Shown piece after piece: positions 46,072 through 50,767 of a stretch of 50,767 nucleotides of DNA. Each line of letters begins with the position of its first letter. The stretch's first letter is position 1. Made by a program: the position numbers and the translations under genes. The notes below the pieces were generated by a model that made no database searches, had not been told where the DNA came from, and saw nothing but the letters and a program-made list of their open reading frames with translations. The stretch is from Micromonospora yasonensis. Lineage in GTDB: Bacteria; Actinomycetota; Actinomycetes; Mycobacteriales; Micromonosporaceae. The stretch spans positions 1 through 50,767 of the forward strand of contig NZ_JAPDPH010000023.1 of assembly GCF_026013475.1 (NCBI RefSeq), read 5' to 3'.

Positions 46072-48699
46072 TCAGCAGGTGGGCAGGACGTTGATGTTGT
46101 CGCCGCCCTCCAGGTTCAGCCACGCCCACGGGACGTAGTTCTTCCCGGCGTACTCGACCTGCACCCACCAGGTGCTGCGCTTGTCGTTGTTGTAGATGTA
46201 GGCGTAGACCTCTTCGCCCTGCTTCTTGCAGTACGCCCGCAGCCGGGTGCCGGGCTTCGCCCAGCCGACCTGCTTCGAGTTGACCTGCTGCGGGATCGAG
46301 AAGATCTCGTTGCCGTTGCGGCCGGACACGTCGGCGTTGCAGTACGTCGCCTCCGGCCCCGAGGAGCCGTTGTTGCAGGTGGCGATGCCGAACACCGGGT
46401 CCGTCGACTGGTCGCGGGTGGCGGTGCCCTTGCCGGCCGCGTTGGTCGCGGTCACCGTCACCGTGTACGGCGTGCCCGGCGTCAGCCCGGTCACCCGCAG
46501 GCTGGAGCAGCTGCCGCTGACGGTGTTCCCGCCGGTGGCCGCCGAGCAGCTGGCGTTGCCGCCGCCGGCGTCCACGGTGAACGACACCGTCACCGAGGTG
46601 GCGTTCGCCGACGAGCCGGTCACGGTGACCCGCGGCGCGGCGACCGTGCGGGCGGTGGTGCTGGCCTCCGGGCCGGCACCGGCCTCGTTGACCGCCTTCA
46701 CCTTCACCGTGACGTTCTGCCCGTTACCGAGCCCGCCGACCGTGGTCCGGGTGTCGGTCACCTCGCTGGTCTTGCCGGCCACGTCCACCAGGTACTTGGT
46801 GACCGGGCGGCCGTTCTCCACCGCCGGCGCCCACTGCACCGCGACCGTGCCCGGCTGGTCGGCCACCGTGGACGCCTTCAGCTCGGTCGGCGCGGCGGGC
46901 GCGGTGAACGGCACCACCGTGTTGCTCACCGGCGACGCCTTGGAACCGGCGCCCTTGTCGCTGACCGAGATGACGGTGAACGCGTACTGGGTGCCGTACT
47001 CCAGCTGGCCGGCCGGCACCACCAGCTCGGTCTTCGCCGACTCCCCGGCCGGGGCGGTGGCGCCCGCCGAGGTGGCGGTCACCGCGTACCGGGCGATGGT
47101 GTTGCCCTGGCCGTTGGCCGCCGGCCACTTCACCAGCACCGTGCCGTCCGGCCGCGCCTGCGCGGTCACGCTGGCCGGCGGGTCCGGCACCGCCGCGGTC
47201 GGCACGACCGGGTTGCTCCTGCGGGCCGGCCCGTCGCCCTTGGCGTTGACCGCGTGCACCGCGAACGTATACGACTCGCCGTTGGTCAGCCCGGTGATCT
47301 CCACCGCGCGCTGGTTCGCGCCCACCTCGTGGCGCTGACCGGCGCCCTCCACCACGTACTTGGTGATCGCGGCGCCGTTGGCGGCGGCCGGCTGCCAACT
47401 CACCCGCGCCGACGCGTTACCGGCGGCGGCGGTCACCCGGCGCGGCGCGCCGGGCTTGCCCACCTTCGGCTTCTTCGGCGGGGGCGGCGGCAGCGGCGCC
47501 GGCGGCGGGTCACCGCCGAGCACGTCGTTGGCGTACTTGTTGACGTCACGGACCTGGTTCTTGTCATCCACCACCTGCGCGGTGGACGAGTTCGGCGGGT
47601 TGATGAACAGGTGGTTCTCGCGGACCTCCAGCTCCATCGGCCCGGGCCGGGCCGCCCCCTTGATGGTGTCCACCAGCTGCCCGTTGCCGTCGAACGAGTA
47701 CACGGTGCCGGTGTCCTCGTCAGCGACGTAGAACCGGCCCGCCCAAGCCACCGCCGGGCTGAGCCGGTCACCCGCGCCGGGGACGGTGAACTGCCGCACG
47801 TCGGTGCCGTCGTGCACCACGTGCACCTTCCGCTCGCCCGGCACCGTCACCGGCACCTGTGGGCCGCTGGTGCGCACCGGCAGGCTGCCCGGCGCGGAGA
47901 TGGCGAGGTCGGCCCGCTTCGTCCGGCCGCCCTGCACGGTCACCAGCGAGGCGGACGTGCGGTCCAGCACCGCGACACCGTCGTCCAGGGTGGACACCAC
48001 CAGCTCGTGGCTCGGCTGGGCCACCTCGTACGTCTCCACCTGCTTCGGGCTCAACCCGGCGGCCGGCGCGTCACCCGGCTTCTTCGGCAACGTGCCCGCC
48101 GTCACCGCCGACACCGTGCCCTCGCTCGGCACCGCGATCCACAACCGGCCCGCCCCGTCGAACGCGCCGCCGGTGATGCCCGGCGGATAGCGCACCGGCT
48201 CACCCACCGGCGTCAGCGCACGCGGGTCGAGCTGCCGCACGATGCCCTGCACCGCGTCGACCACGAACGCCGAATCCTCGTGCAACGCCACACTCACCCC
48301 GAACCCGGGAGCGGTCGGCGTGGTCGCGGTGATCTGCAACGTGGCCAGGTCCAGCGAGCTGACCTGACCGGTGTTCAGATCACGCAGGATCAGCAGCCGG
48401 TCGGTCTGGGCCACCTGCATCTGGTGCCGGCGCGCGCCCGGCACCTCCATCCGGGTGTCCACCCGCGCGGTGACCCCGTTGACCCGGGCCATCTCGCTGC
48501 GGGTGGTGCTCCACAGCCAGGAGGAGGCGTCGTAGTTCGCCACCGCGTTGTCGGCGGCGCCCAGCCCGAGCACCGTCAACCCCATCGCGGCCAGCAGCGC
48601 GGCCACGGTGCCGATGGTGACCAGTCCGCCCCGCATCCGCCGGGAACGGGTACGGGGCGCTTCCGCCCCGGCGCTCGTGACGTCCTCGATGGTTGCCAC
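46072..48699 (-). CDS. Fibronectin type III repeat membrane protein with beta-propeller-like domain
   Basis: The 875-residue protein starts at GTG 48699 (VATIEDVTSAGAEAPRTRSR) with GGGGAGG about ten bases upstream. A membrane segment (LVTIGTVAALLAAMGLTVLG, about 26-48) anchors it with the bulk outside. A repeat-rich beta domain follows (about 90-370; RLLILRDLNTGQVSSLDL, RLWIAVPSEGTVSAV, RFYVADEDTGTVYSF), resembling a beta-propeller. Then come a Pro/Lys linker (PPPAPLPPPPPKKPKVGK), about four Fn3 modules (VTAAAGNASARVSWQPAA, VTAQARPDGTVLVKWPA and two more), and a Cys-containing C-terminal module ending WAWLNLEGGDNINVLPTC. It leads the MoxR gene by 30 bases, so the MoxR-DUF58 pair may act on it. 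Confidence 0.82.
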   Translation of the reverse strand: MATIEDVTSAGAEAPRTRSRRMRGGLVTIGTVAALLAAMGLTVLGLGAADNAVANYDASSWLWSTTRSEMARVNGVTARVDTRMEVPGARRHQMQVAQTDRLLILRDLNTGQVSSLDLATLQITATTPTAPGFGVSVALHEDSAFVVDAVQGIVRQLDPRALTPVGEPVRYPPGITGGAFDGAGRLWIAVPSEGTVSAVTAGTLPKKPGDAPAAGLSPKQVETYEVAQPSHELVVSTLDDGVAVLDRTSASLVTVQGGRTKRADLAISAPGSLPVRTSGPQVPVTVPGERKVHVVHDGTDVRQFTVPGAGDRLSPAVAWAGRFYVADEDTGTVYSFDGNGQLVDTIKGAARPGPMELEVRENHLFINPPNSSTAQVVDDKNQVRDVNKYANDVLGGDPPPAPLPPPPPKKPKVGKPGAPRRVTAAAGNASARVSWQPAAANGAAITKYVVEGAGQRHEVGANQRAVEITGLTNGESYTFAVHAVNAKGDGPARRSNPVVPTAAVPDPPASVTAQARPDGTVLVKWPAANGQGNTIARYAVTATSAGATAPAGESAKTELVVPAGQLEYGTQYAFTVISVSDKGAGSKASPVSNTVVPFTAPAAPTELKASTVADQPGTVAVQWAPAVENGRPVTKYLVDVAGKTSEVTDTRTTVGGLGNGQNVTVKVKAVNEAGAGPEASTTARTVAAPRVTVTGSSANATSVTVSFTVDAGGGNASCSAATGGNTVSGSCSSLRVTGLTPGTPYTVTVTATNAAGKGTATRDQSTDPVFGIATCNNGSSGPEATYCNADVSGRNGNEIFSIPQQVNSKQVGWAKPGTRLRAYCKKQGEEVYAYIYNNDKRSTWWVQVEYAGKNYVPWAWLNLEGGDNINVLPTC

Positions 48700-48851
48700 T
48701 GCCGGCTGCCTCCCCAGGTCGGTGGGGGAGACGCCGACGCGCGTCGTCGACCCTCCCCAGAGCCGGGAGCCATCATAGGGGCCGGCCGACAATCGGGTAA
48801 CCCGCACCGTCACCGCTGTGGACACCCAGCGTGTCGCCGCAGGACGACCGG

Positions 48852-50767
48852 TCAGTTCGCCGCCGAGCCCCGCTCCCGGTCGGTGCAGACCTGACCCGAG
48901 GTGGCGTAGGTGTCCGTCGAGTAGACCGCCAGCACGGTGAAGCAGTAGTCCAGCTTCGGGCTCAACCCGTTCACCGTGTACTTCGTCGTCCCCGGGTCCA
49001 CCGTGGCCATCACACCCAGCTTCTGCCCCGCCCGGCCACCGGCCACCACGAACGGCACCCCGCCGTTGCTCGGGTCCGTCCAGGTCACCGTGATCGTGGT
49101 GCTGTCGTCCCGCAACTTCAGGTCACCCGGCGGCGGGCCGCTCACCTTCGGCTTCACCCCACCCGTCGCGGCCGTCGGCCCCGGATCCGGCGCCGCGTCG
49201 CGGTTGAGCACCACCGCGCCCACGCCCACCGCCGCCACCACCGCGACCACCGCGGCGCCGACCGCCACGGCCACCGCCCGGTTGCGGCCGCGCGGCTCCG
49301 GCTCCTCCTCGGCCACCGGGTACGCGGGCGGCTGGTGGAACGGCGCCGGCACCGCCGGCCACGCCCCCTGCTCCGGGTACGCCTGCGGCCCGGGTGCCGG
49401 GTGCTCCGACTCCGGGAACTCCAGCAGCTCGTCATAGACGGGCAGCGCCCGCGGCTTGTCGTCCTCCGGCTCCGCCGGCCTCGGCATCGTCGGGTCGACC
49501 GGCCCCCGGTCCGCCTCGTCGTCCTTCTCCGCGGTCGGCTCCGGGCTGGCGCCCGCGTCGGCCGGCCGGTCGACCGGCTGCGGCGGCCCCACGCTGCTCC
49601 ACGGCGGCGCGGTCAGCCCCCACGGCGGCACCGGCGACGCGCTCACCGGCGCGGCAGCGGACGGCCCGCTCACCGGCGGCCCACCGACCGGCGGGTACGC
49701 CGGGCCCGGCGGTCCGCTGACCGGTGGATACGCCGGTGTCGGCGGTCCGCTGACCGGCGGCTGCGTCGGAGGCGCACTCACCGCCGGGTAGGCCGGGGCT
49801 GGTGGCCCGCTGACCGATGGGTAGGCCGGTGTCGGCGGTCCGCTGACCGGCGGCTGCGTCGGAGGCGCACTCACCGCCGGGTCCGCCGGGACTGGTGGCC
49901 CGCTGACCGGTGGATACGCCGGTGTCGGCGGTCCGCTCACCAGCGGCGCGCTGACCGGCGGCACCTGGACCGGCGGATCGCTCTGCGGCGGCACGCTCCC
50001 CGGTGGTGGGCTGAAGGGGCCGTTGCTCGGCGGTGCGCTGAACGGCGCGCTGCTCACGGGCGGCGAACTGGCCGGCGGCGCCAGAAATGGAGCACCGCTG
50101 ACCGGCGACGAGTTGACCGGAGGTCCGCTCACGGGCGGCGCGCTGACAGGAGCCGGGCCCGCGGGCGGTCCGCTCACGGGCGTCTCACTGACCGGCGCGG
50201 CGCCGAGCGGCTCGGCGGTGACCGGCGCGGCACTCGCCGGTGGACCGCTCATCTGCGCGACCTGCGGGTCGGCGGAGGTGGCCGACCCGTCGGCGCGTTC
50301 CATCTCCTCCTTCAGCAGCGGACCGAGTTGCTGGACCTGGATCGTCGGATTGTCCCAGCCCGGCGCCTGCGAAGCGCCGTCGGCCGACACCGACCGGCGC
50401 GCGTCGGCCTCTTCCGCCTGAGCGGGCTGGCCGCCCGCACGTGGGGGCGGCGCGACCGGACCCGGCGCGGGCACAGCCGGCGGCGCGGAGACCGGTGGCG
50501 CCGGCGGCGCCGAGGTGGGCGCAGCCGGCGGCGCTGAGGTGGGCGCGGTCGGTGGCGGCCCGGACGCCGGCGCCGGGTTTGGCGCCGGCGGTACCGGGAT
50601 GACCGGGGGCGGCGGAAGGGTACGGCCGGCCGGTGGCGCGGAGGTGTGCACCGGCATCCGAGGCGCCGGCGGCGCGCCGGCTCCACCCGGCACCCCGGAC
50701 GCCGGAACCGGGATCACCGGAGCCGGAGGCAGCGGAACGGCCGATACGGGTGCGACCGGCGGCGGTA
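48852..50767 (-). CDS. Proline-rich membrane protein with C-terminal Fn3 domain (partial at right edge)
   Basis: The reading stays open to the window edge, so the start lies outside; at least 638 residues are visible. The N-terminal 480 residues are Pro/Ala/Ser-rich, with repeated VSGPP and VSAPP units and three 93-base tandem DNA repeats. An acidic stretch (TAEKDDEADRGPVDP) and DDKPRALPVYDELLEFPESE follow. A membrane segment (AVAVAVGAAVVAVVAAVGVG) comes after GRNR, and an Fn3-like domain ends the protein (LKLRDDSTTITVTWTDPSN, YTVNGLSPKLDYCFTVLAVY). The predicted topology is cytosolic Pro-rich part and external Fn3 domain. It is 152 bases before the larger Fn3 protein gene on the same strand. 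Confidence 0.75.
   Translation of the reverse strand, partial: PPPVAPVSAVPLPPAPVIPVPASGVPGGAGAPPAPRMPVHTSAPPAGRTLPPPPVIPVPPAPNPAPASGPPPTAPTSAPPAAPTSAPPAPPVSAPPAVPAPGPVAPPPRAGGQPAQAEEADARRSVSADGASQAPGWDNPTIQVQQLGPLLKEEMERADGSATSADPQVAQMSGPPASAAPVTAEPLGAAPVSETPVSGPPAGPAPVSAPPVSGPPVNSSPVSGAPFLAPPASSPPVSSAPFSAPPSNGPFSPPPGSVPPQSDPPVQVPPVSAPLVSGPPTPAYPPVSGPPVPADPAVSAPPTQPPVSGPPTPAYPSVSGPPAPAYPAVSAPPTQPPVSGPPTPAYPPVSGPPGPAYPPVGGPPVSGPSAAAPVSASPVPPWGLTAPPWSSVGPPQPVDRPADAGASPEPTAEKDDEADRGPVDPTMPRPAEPEDDKPRALPVYDELLEFPESEHPAPGPQAYPEQGAWPAVPAPFHQPPAYPVAEEEPEPRGRNRAVAVAVGAAVVAVVAAVGVGAVVLNRDAAPDPGPTAATGGVKPKVSGPPPGDLKLRDDSTTITVTWTDPSNGGVPFVVAGGRAGQKLGVMATVDPGTTKYTVNGLSPKLDYCFTVLAVYSTDTYATSGQVCTDRERGSAAN
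49717..49941. repeat. 93-base tandem repeats inside the proline-rich gene
   Basis: Units begin at 49717, 49810 and 49903 (spacing exactly 93 bases = 31 codons) with few differences; the third is partial. On the coding strand each encodes the VSAPPTQPPVSGPP and PAYP series. In-frame unit length means copy number can vary without breaking the gene. Confidence 0.75.

Noticed and set aside
44704..48894. A 1396-codon open frame on the plus strand opposite the MoxR/DUF58/Fn3 genes
   Set aside because: Its translation is Arg/Gly/His-rich low-complexity sequence with no domains. It is the usual antisense shadow of very GC-rich genes, and the minus strand encodes recognisable families throughout.
49600..50300. 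CRISPR-like array in the repeated region
   Set aside because: The repeats are direct 93-base coding units without short constant repeats or unique spacers, and they keep the reading frame of a Pro-rich protein.
1..50767. tRNA, rRNA, integrase or attachment sites marking a genomic island
   Set aside because: None was recognised on either strand; apart from the dead IS605-type element no mobility genes are visible.

Overview
The window is very GC-rich, gene-dense DNA with many GTG starts, 4-base GTGA gene overlaps and strong G/C in third codon positions. Its gene families are actinobacterial: SARP regulator, conservon-type kinase with a roadblock protein, F420-type luciferase-like oxidoreductase, GH48 cellulase with CebR-like boxes, and a DUF58/MoxR operon. 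I infer a filamentous actinomycete, most likely Micromonosporaceae; this rests on gene content and codon use, not on a marker gene. No rRNA, tRNA or CRISPR array was seen.

Layout. 1-2.7 kb is a toxin/immunity fringe: the broken end of a Hint-type polymorphic toxin, a probable immunity gene, a frameshifted unknown gene, a small unknown gene and a SUKH (SMI1/KNR4) immunity-like gene. 3.1-7.5 kb carries an orphan SARP/NB-ARC regulator, an AMIN-like lipoprotein, two small unknown genes and a two-domain VOC protein. 7.7-9.2 kb is a graveyard: a LacI-like palindrome, a truncated lipoprotein gene, a gutted IS605-type element (tnpA and tnpB both missing their 5' halves) and what looks like the tail of a sugar-ABC ATPase.

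9.2-14.6 kb is a molybdenum hydroxylase locus: 2Fe-2S, FAD and molybdenum subunits on the minus strand (PaoABC-like), with XdhC and a MocA-like cytidylyltransferase divergent. 14.7-16.9 kb is a DHA2-type drug exporter divergent from its TetR regulator, with a fine palindromic operator between them. Then come an AlkZ-like winged-helix protein, a PRC/DUF2382 protein and a wrbA gene behind a SigB-like promoter. 20.0-22.1 kb holds a fused TrpE/TrpG (PhzE-like) enzyme preceded by a short Trp-Trp leader peptide and mutually exclusive hairpins, a textbook attenuator. An FGGY sugar kinase and a two-gene (A and B only) conservon follow.

26.8-32.1 kb is a cellulose-use island: a Tat-exported lipoprotein beta-glucosidase (GH1) and a secreted CBM2-GH48 cellulase, divergent, with three CebR-like 14-bp palindromes between them. 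32.3-41.1 kb is mixed housekeeping and accessory genes: DUF3159, PAP2, PEBP-like, maleylpyruvate isomerase-like, DUF1028, an LtrA remnant, an LLM oxidoreductase with an SDR, a methyltransferase, an APH-like kinase and an AhpD-like pair. 41.2-50.8 kb is a minus-strand operon of two fibronectin-III membrane proteins, MoxR ATPase, DUF58 protein and a TgpA-like transglutaminase whose catalytic Cys and His are replaced; the first gene runs off the right edge.

The most interesting points are the Trp attenuator on a PhzE-like gene, the catalytically degenerate TgpA protein, the gutted IS605 element inside a decayed transporter locus, and the shortened conservon.
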